From: Burkholderia sp. Bp8963
Lineage (GTDB): Bacteria; Pseudomonadota; Gammaproteobacteria; Burkholderiales; Burkholderiaceae
Reading direction: 5' to 3'
Assembly (NCBI RefSeq): GCF_003854275.1
Contig: NZ_QTQP01000016.1
Span: 1 to 64,000, forward strand
Length of the DNA: 64,000 bases
Position numbers and translations under genes: made by a program. Shown in pieces: positions 52,268 through 60,027 of this stretch. Every line of letters begins with the position of its first letter. Positions within the stretch are counted from its first letter, which is position 1. Under the pieces are notes generated by a model. That model ran no database searches, was not told where the DNA came from, and saw only the letters and a program-made list of their open reading frames with translations.

Positions 52268-53043
52268 TGGACGATTCGCGCAAGCCCTCGAACGAGCACG
52301 ACGCCGATGTCTCGGCCCAGCTGCTGTCCGCGTTGCTGGACGGCGAGCTGTCCGGCCCGGAGCGGCGCGAGGTGCTCGAACGCCTGCAGGCGAATCCGGG
52401 GGACGCCGAACGACTCGCGCATTACCGCGCGCAACGCGCCGCGCTGCAGGCGCTGTTTCCGCTGCCCGGCGCCGCGCCGGCGCTGTTCGTGCAGCGCCGC
52501 GCGTCGTGGCGGCGCAGCGTCGCAGTCGGGGTTGGCGCGCTGGCGGCCGGGTTCGTGCTCGGCATCGCGCTGCATGCCGGCTGGACGGCGTTCGGCGGGG
52601 CGCCTGCGTTTGCCGCACGCGCGGATGTCGCGTACGCGCTATACGCATCCGATCGCCAGCGTCCGGTCGAGCTCGACGCGAGCGAGCCCGAGCTCGCAGC
52701 CTGGCTGTCGGCGCGCGTCGGCCGGCCGGTGCGCGCGCCGTCGCTCGCCGAATATGGCTATGCGCTGATCGGCGGACGGCTGCTGCCGGGCGAGTCGGGG
52801 CCGGCAGCGCAGTTCATGTACCAGCGTGCAGACGGCCGGCGCGTGACGCTGTACATGACCGCATACGCCGACCGCAACGTGACGCCGCGCGCGATGGCCG
52901 ACGATGGCCGCCGCACGTATTTCTGGTCGGATCGCGGGATGGGCTATGCGCTGTCCGGCGGCGGCGACGAGCCGCGCCTGCGCGAGATCGCGATGGAAGC
53001 GTGCGGCGCGCTCGGCGGCCCGACGGACGCGTGGAAGGGTTGA
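52264..53043 (+). CDS. Transmembrane anti-sigma factor
   Basis: A 259-residue protein coupled to the ECF gene by an ATGATGG overlap; either of two adjacent ATGs may start it. The N-terminal cytoplasmic domain (SAQLLSALLDGELSGPERREVLERL) resembles anti-sigma binding helices without the zinc cysteines. One transmembrane helix at residues 86-107 (VAVGVGALAAGFVLGIALHAGW) leads to a periplasmic domain with QFMYQRADGRRVTLYMTAY and FFWSDRG-like segments (TYFWSDRGMGYALSG). It should hold the sigma factor at the membrane until an envelope signal arrives. Confidence 0.88.
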   Translation: MMDDSRKPSNEHDADVSAQLLSALLDGELSGPERREVLERLQANPGDAERLAHYRAQRAALQALFPLPGAAPALFVQRRASWRRSVAVGVGALAAGFVLGIALHAGWTAFGGAPAFAARADVAYALYASDRQRPVELDASEPELAAWLSARVGRPVRAPSLAEYGYALIGGRLLPGESGPAAQFMYQRADGRRVTLYMTAYADRNVTPRAMADDGRRTYFWSDRGMGYALSGGGDEPRLREIAMEACGALGGPTDAWKG

Positions 53044-53076
53044 CGCACCGCGCGCCGCGCGGGAACGGAGGTTGCG

Positions 53077-53499
53077 ATGAGGCTGCTGGCCCCGATCCTG
53101 TTGATGTTCGCGCTGGCGGCGGGCGCCGCCAACGCCCCCAACGCCGCCGCCGCTGACGCGCCGGTGCGCGTGCCGGTCGATGTGGATGGCGTGCAGCGGG
53201 TCGCGATCGTCGGCGGCAGCTATTTCTTTCGCCCGGACCACGTGATCGTGAAGGCCGGCGTGCCGGTCGAGCTGACCGTGTCGGCCGAGCCGGGGCTCGT
53301 GCCGCACAGCTTCGTGATCGATGCGCCGCAGGCCGGCGTTGCGGTACGCACCGAACTGCGCACGACGCCGAAGACGCTCCGCTTCACGCCGACGCAGCGC
53401 GGCCGCTTCGCCTACTATTGCACGCATCGGCTGCTGTTCTTCAAGAGCCATCGCGAGCGCGGAATGGAAGGCGTGCTGGAGGTCGAGGGGGCGCCGTGA
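53077..53499 (+). CDS. Exported cupredoxin-like protein
   Basis: A 140-residue exported protein with signal peptide of about 26 residues. The cupredoxin fold is shown by YFFRPDHVIVKAGVPVELTVS and PHSFVIDAP, with His77, then Cys115 and His117 in FAYYCTHRLLFF, and Met130 as the fourth possible ligand, all in type-1 copper order. The spacing between Cys115 and Met130 is longer than in azurin, so copper binding is probable but unproven. The gene sits 33 bases after the anti-sigma gene; its stop overlaps the next start (GTGA). Confidence 0.87.
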   Translation: MRLLAPILLMFALAAGAANAPNAAAADAPVRVPVDVDGVQRVAIVGGSYFFRPDHVIVKAGVPVELTVSAEPGLVPHSFVIDAPQAGVAVRTELRTTPKTLRFTPTQRGRFAYYCTHRLLFFKSHRERGMEGVLEVEGAP

Positions 53500-54128
53500 T
53501 TGCCGCCTGGCTGGCCGCCGCGTTGATTGGAGCGAGCATGACATCAGATCCCGTGACCGTCGCGCAGGAACACTTCGAGCACGCGAGCTCGTACCGTGCG
53601 ACGATCCGCTCGTCGCCGCGGCAGGGCGAGCCGACCGAGATCCATTACGCGTACCGCAAGCCCGGCTACATCCGGATGGATTTCGTCGCGCCGCATCGCG
53701 GCGCGGTGCTCGTCTACGACCCGGTGAAACGCAAGGTGCGGGTGCGGCCGTTCGGCGCGCACGTGCCGCCCGCGCTGTCGCTGTCGCCGACCAATCCGCT
53801 CGTGGTCGACCCGAGCGGGCACCGGATCGACCAGTCCGACGTCGGCGAGCTGCTGCGCAACGTCCGTGCGCTGCAGGTGGGCGGTGTGACGGTGATGCAG
53901 GGCGAGGAGACGGTCGGCGGCCGGACCGCGCTGCGCGTGTCCGTGACCGGTGCGCCTGCGCACGACATCGCCGGCGTGCATCGCTACCAGCTCTGGCTCG
54001 ATACGGACGACGGCTTTCCGCTGAAGGTGGTCAGTTTCGCGGACGGCGACGACCGGCCGCTCGAGACCGTGACGCTCGACGACGTCGAGATCGACGTCGC
54101 GTTCCCCGATCACTTCTTCGAACCCTGA
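53496..54128 (+). CDS. LolA-like outer-membrane lipoprotein-sorting family protein (DUF1571-like)
   Basis: A 210-residue exported protein that I start at GTG overlapping the previous stop; the frame opens earlier but this start gives a clean signal peptide (IAAWLAAALIGASM). The rest reads like a LolA-type half-barrel: ASSYRATIRSSPRQGEPTEIHYAYRKPGYIRMDF, GAVLVYDPVKRKVRVRPFG, and LDTDDGFPLKVVSF. Such proteins bind lipids or lipoproteins in the periplasm. In this operon it may respond to envelope damage with the cupredoxin. The next gene begins 15 bases later. Confidence 0.78.
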   Translation: MIAAWLAAALIGASMTSDPVTVAQEHFEHASSYRATIRSSPRQGEPTEIHYAYRKPGYIRMDFVAPHRGAVLVYDPVKRKVRVRPFGAHVPPALSLSPTNPLVVDPSGHRIDQSDVGELLRNVRALQVGGVTVMQGEETVGGRTALRVSVTGAPAHDIAGVHRYQLWLDTDDGFPLKVVSFADGDDRPLETVTLDDVEIDVAFPDHFFEP

Positions 54129-54143
54129 CGCGCGGGAGGCCGC

Positions 54144-54674
54144 ATGGCGGAGTACCGGTTTGCGACGACGTGGCGGGTGGACGCGCCGCTCGCGGCGGTG
54201 TGGAACGCGATCTACCAGGCCGACATGTGGCCCGACTGGTGGAAGGGCGCCGAGCGCACTGTCGAGCTCGAGCGCGGCGACGCGCACGGGGTCGGCGCGC
54301 TGCACCGGTATACGTGGAAGGGCGCGTTGCCGTACCGGCTGAGCTTCGACATGCGCATCGTGCGCGTCGAGCCGATGCACGCGCTCGAAGGCCGCGCGAG
54401 CGGCGCGGTCGAGGGCGACGGCCGCTGGACGTTCTTCGACGACGGCGAGCGCACGGTCGTTCGCTACGCGTGGCACATCCGCACGCACGTGCGGTGGATG
54501 AACTGGCTCGAGCCGCTCGCGCGGCCGCTGTTCAAATGGAACCATGACGTCGTGATGCGCGCCGGCGCGCAAGGGCTCGCGCAACTGCTCGGCGCCTGCG
54601 TCGAAGCGGACGGCCGCTCGTTCGCGCCGCTCGCCGGCGCGGGCTACGCCGGTACGCCGGACGGGCGCGGATGA
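54144..54674 (+). CDS. SRPBCC (polyketide cyclase/START-like) family protein
   Basis: A 176-residue cytoplasmic protein with the START/SRPBCC pattern: FATTWRVDAPLAAVWNAIYQADMWPDWWKGA at the start, then LPYRLSFDMRIVRVEPMHALEGRASGAVEGDGRWTFF and a C-terminal long helix (MNWLEPLARPLFKWNHDVVMRAGAQGLAQLL). Such folds bind lipids or small hydrophobic molecules. It is the last gene of the ECF operon, directly after the LolA-like gene. No catalytic residues can be assigned. Confidence 0.87.
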   Translation: MAEYRFATTWRVDAPLAAVWNAIYQADMWPDWWKGAERTVELERGDAHGVGALHRYTWKGALPYRLSFDMRIVRVEPMHALEGRASGAVEGDGRWTFFDDGERTVVRYAWHIRTHVRWMNWLEPLARPLFKWNHDVVMRAGAQGLAQLLGACVEADGRSFAPLAGAGYAGTPDGRG

Positions 54675-55026
54675 GTGGGTGACGCAGGTCGAGGCGGCGC
54701 TGCGCCCGCAGTAGCCCTATGCGTACCAACCCTGTCGGCGAATCCCTACACGACGGACCGCAAAAATATGACGTGAAGATCAGCGTCCGACGATTTGAAT
54801 CCCGCCTGCCGTCGTCGATACTTTCGTCACAACAAACGTTTTCCGTGTTTCGTCCGGCGCGATCGAACCCGTTCCCGAACCCCTTCCGGGACGGGCGTCG
54901 ATCCCCACGCGGCGGACGCCTCCGTGCCCGGTTCCACGTATGAACGCCGCATGAGGCTTGAGTGGCTGGATGCTCCCTTGTCGAACCAGCAGCTCCAATT
55001 CCGGCATCACACCAACGGAGGCCATC
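54675..55026. other. Intergenic region upstream of the small ORF and flhD
   Basis: About 350 bases with mixed composition, including an AT-richer stretch (TACTTTCGTCACAACAAACG) around 54820-54850 that may hold a promoter for the flhDC region. I see no convincing gene or palindrome. Confidence 0.4.
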
Positions 55027-55167
55027 ATGAGCCGCGCGGCACGAGACCTGATCGAACTGCAACGCCTTGCCCGGAACGGCGCAGGCGCATTGACCCAGCA
55101 TCTTCTGCGAGAACTCGCGAAGAACCTGATCGCCGCGGGCGTGACCGACGCACGCGGCGGATGTTGA
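55027..55167 (+). CDS. Possible small protein upstream of flhD
   Basis: A 46-codon frame with a good ribosome site (GGAGG six bases before the ATG). The product MSRAARDLIELQRLARNGAG... reads as an amphipathic helical peptide ending DARGGC, with no signal peptide or known motif. It lies 97 bases before flhD. It could be a real small protein, a leader peptide, or chance; the ribosome site is the main support. Confidence 0.4.
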   Translation: MSRAARDLIELQRLARNGAGALTQHLLRELAKNLIAAGVTDARGGC

Positions 55168-55264
55168 ACGCGCCGCGCGGTACGCGGTGCATCGATGACG
55201 TGCGGCACGCCGGCAAAGTACGCCGGCCGAACGCGACGGCCCCCTGGCTGAACGGAGAAAAGAC

Positions 55265-55582
55265 GTGAACCAACACGAAACGCTGGACGCGATCCGGGAC
55301 ATCAACCTGTCGTACCTGATGCTCGCGCAGCGCCTGCTGCGCGACGATCGCGCGGCCGGCATGTTCAGGCTCGGGCTGTCGGCGGCGCTCGCCGACTTGC
55401 TGTCGTCGCTGACGCTCGCGCAGACGACGCGGCTCGCCGCGTGCGACCAGCTGCTGTGCGCGTTCCGGTTCAACGATCACACGATGCTGTCCGCGCTCGC
55501 CGGGTCGCCGAAGCACGCGGACGTGTCGCACACGCATGCGGCGATCCTGCTCGCGGGCCAGCCGGCCGCGCAGTTCGCGTGA
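55265..55582 (+). CDS. flhD: Flagellar transcriptional activator FlhD (second-copy candidate)
   Basis: A 105-residue protein that with FlhC forms the FlhD4C2 master activator. The family start DAIRDINLSYLMLAQRLLRDD and the LAACDQLLCAFRF segment (Cys65 aligning with the FlhD disulfide cysteine) are diagnostic. I start at GTG with GGAGAAAA before it; no ATG precedes within reach. It is followed by flhC after 11 bases. No motA/B, flagellar or chemotaxis genes are nearby, unlike the standard Burkholderia flhDC-mot locus, so this is probably an additional copy. Confidence 0.92.
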   Translation: MNQHETLDAIRDINLSYLMLAQRLLRDDRAAGMFRLGLSAALADLLSSLTLAQTTRLAACDQLLCAFRFNDHTMLSALAGSPKHADVSHTHAAILLAGQPAAQFA

Positions 55583-55593
55583 CGGGGGCGGCG

Positions 55594-56121
55594 ATGTCGA
55601 AGGCGAGCCTCATCGAATACGCGCGGGAAGTGTCGCGTGCGGTCGACCTGATCGAACTCGGCGCGCGCATGCAGCTGCTCGAAGCGGAGCTCACGCTGTC
55701 GCGCGACCGCCTGATCCGCCTGTACCGCGAAGTGAAGGGCGCGTCGCCGCCGAAGGGCATGCTGCCGTCGTCGGCCGACTGGTACATGACGTGGCAGGCG
55801 AACATCCACGCATCGCTGTTCTACAACACTTACGTGTTCCTGAAGGACGAGGCGCGCTGCTCGCACCTCGATGCTTTGACGAAAGGGTATCGGCTGTACC
55901 GCGAGCACTGCGTGCACTCGGGGATGGACGTGCAGCTCGACCTGACGCGCGCGTGGACGCTCGTGCGCTTCTTCAACGGCGGAATGCTGCAGATGACGCA
56001 GTGCCACCGCTGCCGCGGCAAGTTCGTCGGGCACAAGTACGAACTGCACGGGCGCAAGGCGTGCGCGATCTGCCAGCCGCCCGCGCGCGCGGGCAAGACG
56101 GCCAGGCAGGCGATGCACTGA
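55594..56121 (+). CDS. flhC: Flagellar transcriptional activator FlhC (second-copy candidate)
   Basis: A 175-residue partner of FlhD. Typical segments are SLIEYAREVSRAVDLIELGARMQLL, GASPPKGMLPSSADWYMTWQANIHASLFYN, and the zinc site Cys137, Cys140, Cys157, Cys160 in QCHRCRGKF...KACAICQPP. All four ligands are intact and the length is close to other beta-proteobacterial FlhC, so it could be functional. The start is the ATG 11 bases after the flhD stop, and it is convergent with the ABC transporter ATPase gene 78 bases away. Confidence 0.94.
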   Translation: MSKASLIEYAREVSRAVDLIELGARMQLLEAELTLSRDRLIRLYREVKGASPPKGMLPSSADWYMTWQANIHASLFYNTYVFLKDEARCSHLDALTKGYRLYREHCVHSGMDVQLDLTRAWTLVRFFNGGMLQMTQCHRCRGKFVGHKYELHGRKACAICQPPARAGKTARQAMH

Positions 56122-56199
56122 CGCGTGTCGCGCCGGCGTTGGCCTGCGCACCTGCCCGCATCGACATTTCCGTTCGCCCCGGGCGCCGCGAATCGAACG

Positions 56200-57249
56200 T
56201 CAGCGCGCGTACGCCATCACCGCGCCGTCGACCGCTAGCACGACGTGCTCGCCGACGGCCGGGCAGCGATGTCCCGGCACCCGCACGCGCACGAGCGTGT
56301 CGGTCGCATCGGCGATGCGCACGAATACATCGGCATCCTGACCGCCGAATTGCGCCGATTCGACGCGCGCCGCATGGCCGCGCGATCCGTTCGCCTGCGC
56401 GGCCGGAATCACCTGGATCTGCTCGGGACGCAGCATCGCGTCGGCCGGACCGTCGGGCACGGGCGCGACGAGCGGCAGTTCGCCGAGCGTGCAGCCGATG
56501 CGACCGTCGCGCACGTGCCCCGCGAGCAGCACCGCCTGACCGACGAACGACGCGACGTCGCGCGTGACGGGCTGCCGGTACAGCGTCTGCGGCGCGGCGG
56601 TCTGCACGAGGCGGCCTTGCCACAGCACCGCGACTTCGTCGCCGAGCGTCATCGCTTCGGGCTGGTCGTGCGTGACGAGCACCGAGGTCGCGCCCGCCGC
56701 GGCGAGCGCGGCCGCGACCGCGCTGCGGGTTTCGTGGCGCAGCGACGTGTCGAGCGCCGAGAACGGCTCGTCGAGGATCACGAGCGACGGCTCGGGCGCG
56801 AGCGCGCGCGCCAGCGCGACGCGCTGCTGCTGCCCGCCGGACAGTTGCTGCGGCGCGCGGCTTGCATACGACGCGGGCAGGCCGACCATCTCGAGCAGCT
56901 CGCCGACGCGGTGATGCTGGCGCCGCGCGGCGCGCGACAGGCCGAACGCGATGTTGTCCGCGACCGACAGGTGCGGAAACAGCGCGCCTTCCTGCGGCAC
57001 GTAGCCGATCCGGCGCTGTTCGGGCGCGACGTGCGTGTCGGGGGACGCGACGCAGCGTCCGTCGATCTCGACCGTCCCGCGTTCCGCGCGTTCGAAGCCG
57101 CACAGGATCCGCAGCAGCGTGGTCTTGCCGCTGCCGGACGGGCCGAGCAGCGCAACCAGCGTGCCGCGCCGGACCGTCAGGTCGATGTCGTGCAGCACCG
57201 CATGCGCGCCGAAGGACTTGGAAAGGCCGCGGAGCCGAAGTTCGCTCAT
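56200..57249 (-). CDS. ABC transporter ATP-binding protein, FbpC type
   Basis: A 349-residue ATPase powering ferric iron import with the two genes upstream. It has Walker A GPSGSGKT (residues 36-43), Q-loop in RRIGYVPQEGALFPHLSVADNIAFGL, signature LSGGQQQRVALARAL and Walker B LVILDEPFSALD. The C-terminal regulatory domain ends around MLRPEQIQV, then HVVLAVDGAVMAYAR, as in FbpC/PotA-type proteins. It is the last gene of the leftward operon, 34 bases after the permease. Confidence 0.92.
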   Translation of the reverse strand: MSELRLRGLSKSFGAHAVLHDIDLTVRRGTLVALLGPSGSGKTTLLRILCGFERAERGTVEIDGRCVASPDTHVAPEQRRIGYVPQEGALFPHLSVADNIAFGLSRAARRQHHRVGELLEMVGLPASYASRAPQQLSGGQQQRVALARALAPEPSLVILDEPFSALDTSLRHETRSAVAAALAAAGATSVLVTHDQPEAMTLGDEVAVLWQGRLVQTAAPQTLYRQPVTRDVASFVGQAVLLAGHVRDGRIGCTLGELPLVAPVPDGPADAMLRPEQIQVIPAAQANGSRGHAARVESAQFGGQDADVFVRIADATDTLVRVRVPGHRCPAVGEHVVLAVDGAVMAYAR

Positions 57250-57283
57250 GGATCGATCCGAAAGGGGAGGCCGGGCGTGCGGC

Positions 57284-58882
57284 TCACGCGCGCACGGAGG
57301 CCCGGCCAAGTAACAGGAACAGCACGGCGGATGCGCCGAGCGACAGCGCGACCAGCAGCGCCGCATACGGCGCGGCGGCCGCGAACGTGAGCTGCGACGT
57401 GTCGCTCCACACCTGGGTGGCGAGCGTGCGCGTGCCGGTCGGCGACAGCAGCAGCGTCGCGTTCAGTTCGGTGACGACGGAGATGAACACCATCGTCGCG
57501 GCCGCGCCGAGGCCCGGCGCGACGAGCGGCAGCACGACGCGCGTGAAGGTCTGCCACCAGCCGAGCCCGAGCGAGCGGGCGGTTTCCTCGAGCCGCGTCT
57601 GTACGTGCAGCAGCGCTGCGCGTGCGGCGACCACCGCGAGCGGCAGGAACAGGATCGCGTACGCGCCGATCAGCATCGGCGAGCTCTGGTACAGCGGTTC
57701 GAGCAGGCGCACGGTCAGCGACACGAGCGCCAGCGCGATCACGATGCTCGGCACGCCCTGCGCCGTCATCACGACGCGCTCGAATGCGGTCGCGACGCGG
57801 CCCGGGAAGCGCACGAGCAGGAACGCGATCGGCAGCGCGAGCAGCGTCGTCAGCGCGGCAGCTGCCAGGCCGTAGCCGGCGGATGCGAGCGACGCGTGCC
57901 ACAGCATCTCGGGCGACACGTCGGTGGGCGTTACGGCCGCCGCGCCTTGCTGCGTGAGCCAGTAGCCGATCGTCGCGAGCGGCACGCCGAGCGTCGCGGC
58001 CGCGAGCGCGACGAAGGCCGCGACCACGCCGCCACGCCACGCGCCGAGTTCGTAGCGCAGCGCGGCGCGGCGCGCCGCGCGATGCGTGTGTCCGTAGCGC
58101 GCGTGTCCACGCGCGCGCGCCTCGATGGCCACGCAGACGAGGCACAGCACGATCAGCACGCAGCCGAGCAGCGATGCGCCGCCGCCGTCGAACGACGTGC
58201 GGTATTCGGCGTAGATCTCGGTCGTGAAGGTGCGAAAGCGCAGCAGCATGAACGCGCCGAACTCGGACAGCACGCCGAGCGCGACGAGCAGCATGCCGCC
58301 GAAGAGCGCCGGCCGCAGTTGCGGCAGCACGACGCGCAAGAAGATCCGCCGCGGCGAGCAGCCGAGCGTGCGCGCGCTCTCTTCGAGCGCCGGGTCGAGT
58401 TCGCGCAGTGCGGCCGCGACCGGCAGGTAGACGAGCGGAAAGTAGGCCGACGTCAGCACGATCAGCGCGCCGACGAAATCCTGCAGATCGGCGCTGATCG
58501 ATACCCACGCGTAGCTCGTGACGAACGGCGGCACCGCGAGCGGCGCGGCGGCGAGCGCGGCCCAAAGCGCCCGCAGCGGCAGCGTCGTGCGTTCGACGCA
58601 CCACGCAACCGCCGTGCCGAGCACCGCGCACGCGAGCGTTGCCGCGAGCGTGATCAGCAGCGTATTGACGAGCAATTCGCCGACGAGCGGCCGCCACAGC
58701 AGGTCGAGCGCGTCTTGCGCGCCGAACGTCGCCGCGCGATAGAGCGTGAAGCCGATCGGCAGCAGGATCGCGAGCGGCCCGAGCGCCGCGGCCGCGACCA
58801 GCGCGCGCGGCGTGCGCCGCCGGCCCGTGCCGCGCCCGGGGGCGGGCGCGACGGACGCGGCGGCGGGAACGGCGTCGTGCAT
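57284..58882 (-). CDS. ABC transporter permease, FbpB type (two fused permease domains)
   Basis: A 532-residue permease with about 12 transmembrane helices and two EAA loops, EESARTLGCSPRRIFLRVVLP and EETARSLGLGWWQTFTRVVLP, one per half. This duplicated layout is typical of ferric iron and some spermidine/thiamine permeases. The start ATG is just after the binding protein stop with a two-base gap. It partners the ATPase and binding protein of the same operon. A spacer region between the halves contains several arginines. Confidence 0.9.
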   Translation of the reverse strand: MHDAVPAAASVAPAPGRGTGRRRTPRALVAAAALGPLAILLPIGFTLYRAATFGAQDALDLLWRPLVGELLVNTLLITLAATLACAVLGTAVAWCVERTTLPLRALWAALAAAPLAVPPFVTSYAWVSISADLQDFVGALIVLTSAYFPLVYLPVAAALRELDPALEESARTLGCSPRRIFLRVVLPQLRPALFGGMLLVALGVLSEFGAFMLLRFRTFTTEIYAEYRTSFDGGGASLLGCVLIVLCLVCVAIEARARGHARYGHTHRAARRAALRYELGAWRGGVVAAFVALAAATLGVPLATIGYWLTQQGAAAVTPTDVSPEMLWHASLASAGYGLAAAALTTLLALPIAFLLVRFPGRVATAFERVVMTAQGVPSIVIALALVSLTVRLLEPLYQSSPMLIGAYAILFLPLAVVAARAALLHVQTRLEETARSLGLGWWQTFTRVVLPLVAPGLGAAATMVFISVVTELNATLLLSPTGTRTLATQVWSDTSQLTFAAAAPYAALLVALSLGASAVLFLLLGRASVRA

Positions 58883-58884
58883 GC

Positions 58885-59919
58885 TCAGAGCAGGCCGGCC
58901 TGACGCAGCAGCTTGCCGGCCTGGCTGTCGTCGCCGAGCTGTTCGAACGACAGCGACGGCGGGCTCAGTTCGTTGAACGGCTTCAGGATCGGATCGGGCG
59001 CAACGCCCGGATGCAGCGGATATTCGAAGCTCACATGGCTCGTCGCCATCAGCTTCTGCGCGCGCTCGCTGACGAGATACGCGACGAACTTCTGCGCTTC
59101 CGGCTGGCGCTTCGATGCTTTCAGCACCGCGGCGCCCGACACGTTGACGGTGCCGCCGACGTCGCCGTGCATGAAGTGATGGATCGCGCTCTTCGTCGAC
59201 TTGTCGCCGAGTTCGGCATGCAGACGATCCCAGTAGTAGTTGTTGACGAGGCCGGTGACGACACCGCCGCGGTTGACGGCCGCGGTCACGCCTTCCTCGT
59301 CGTCGAAAATCTGCGCGTTGGTCTTCAGGCCCTTCAGCCATTGCAGCGTCGCGGCTTCGCCGTGCAGCGCGAGCACCGCGCTCACGAGCGGCAGGAAATC
59401 GGCGTCGCTAGGCGCGATGCCGACCTTGCCCTTCCATTCCGGCTTCGCGAGATCGAGCAGCGACGCAGGCAGTTGCTGCGGCTGCAGCTTCGCGGTGTTG
59501 TAGATCATCACGCTTTCGCGCGCGAGCACGCCTTGCCAGTTGCCGTCGGTCGCGTTGAAGCGCGCGGGTACGGCCTTCTGCGTATCGGCGTCGACCTTGG
59601 CGAGCAGGCCCTTGCGGTCGAGCAGCACGAGTTCCGGCGAATTCTCGGTGAAGTAGACGTCGGCCGGCGTGCGGTCGCCTTCGGCGACGAGCTGCGCGGC
59701 CAGCGCCGGGCCTTCGCCCGAACGCACCTTCACGCTGATGCCGGACTGTGCTTCGAAGTCCTTGACGAGCTGGTTCACGACCTGCTCGTGTTGCGCGTTG
59801 TACAGCGTGAGCGTGGCCGCATGCGCGGACGTCACGTGCAGCACGCCGGCGAGCATGAGCGCGGATGCAGCCGCGGAGACGAGGTGCCGCATCGGGCGGC
59901 TGACGGGCGAGAGCTTCAT
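58885..59919 (-). CDS. Ferric iron ABC substrate-binding protein, FbpA type
   Basis: A 344-residue exported protein; signal peptide about 35 residues (ALMLAGVLHVTSAHA/A). The FbpA iron site is recognisable: His44 in LYNAQHEQV, Glu92 in VYFTENSPE, and Tyr228-Tyr229 in VNNYYWDRL, matching the His/Glu/Tyr/Tyr set of Neisseria FbpA. Other family segments are ARESVMIYNTAKL and GKVGIAPSDADFLPLVSAVL. It captures ferric iron in the periplasm for the permease and ATPase next to it. The operon also encodes a DyP peroxidase and porin. Confidence 0.93.
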   Translation of the reverse strand: MKLSPVSRPMRHLVSAAASALMLAGVLHVTSAHAATLTLYNAQHEQVVNQLVKDFEAQSGISVKVRSGEGPALAAQLVAEGDRTPADVYFTENSPELVLLDRKGLLAKVDADTQKAVPARFNATDGNWQGVLARESVMIYNTAKLQPQQLPASLLDLAKPEWKGKVGIAPSDADFLPLVSAVLALHGEAATLQWLKGLKTNAQIFDDEEGVTAAVNRGGVVTGLVNNYYWDRLHAELGDKSTKSAIHHFMHGDVGGTVNVSGAAVLKASKRQPEAQKFVAYLVSERAQKLMATSHVSFEYPLHPGVAPDPILKPFNELSPPSLSFEQLGDDSQAGKLLRQAGLL

Positions 59920-59979
59920 GTCGGTAATCGGGTGATGGATCAGGAAAGGCCGGCGCACCGGCCTGCGAGCAGGCCTGCT

Positions 59980-60027
59980 TAAGCGTCCAACTAAGCGTCC
60001 AACTAAGCGTCGAACTAAGCGTCGAAC
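59980..60027. repeat. Four 12-base tandem repeats at the end of the peroxidase gene
   Basis: Four copies of TAAGCGTCCAAC (the last two TAAGCGTCGAAC) lie between the binding protein and peroxidase genes; the fourth covers the peroxidase stop codon. The array sits in the gap of the operon and may separate or buffer translation. Confidence 0.8.

Noticed and set aside
54785-54800. tRNA-like TTGAATCCCGCC motif
   Set aside because: No cloverleaf could be drawn around it.
59980-60027. CRISPR or attachment-site repeats
   Set aside because: Units are 12 bases, perfectly tandem with no spacers, and no integrase or cas gene is near.
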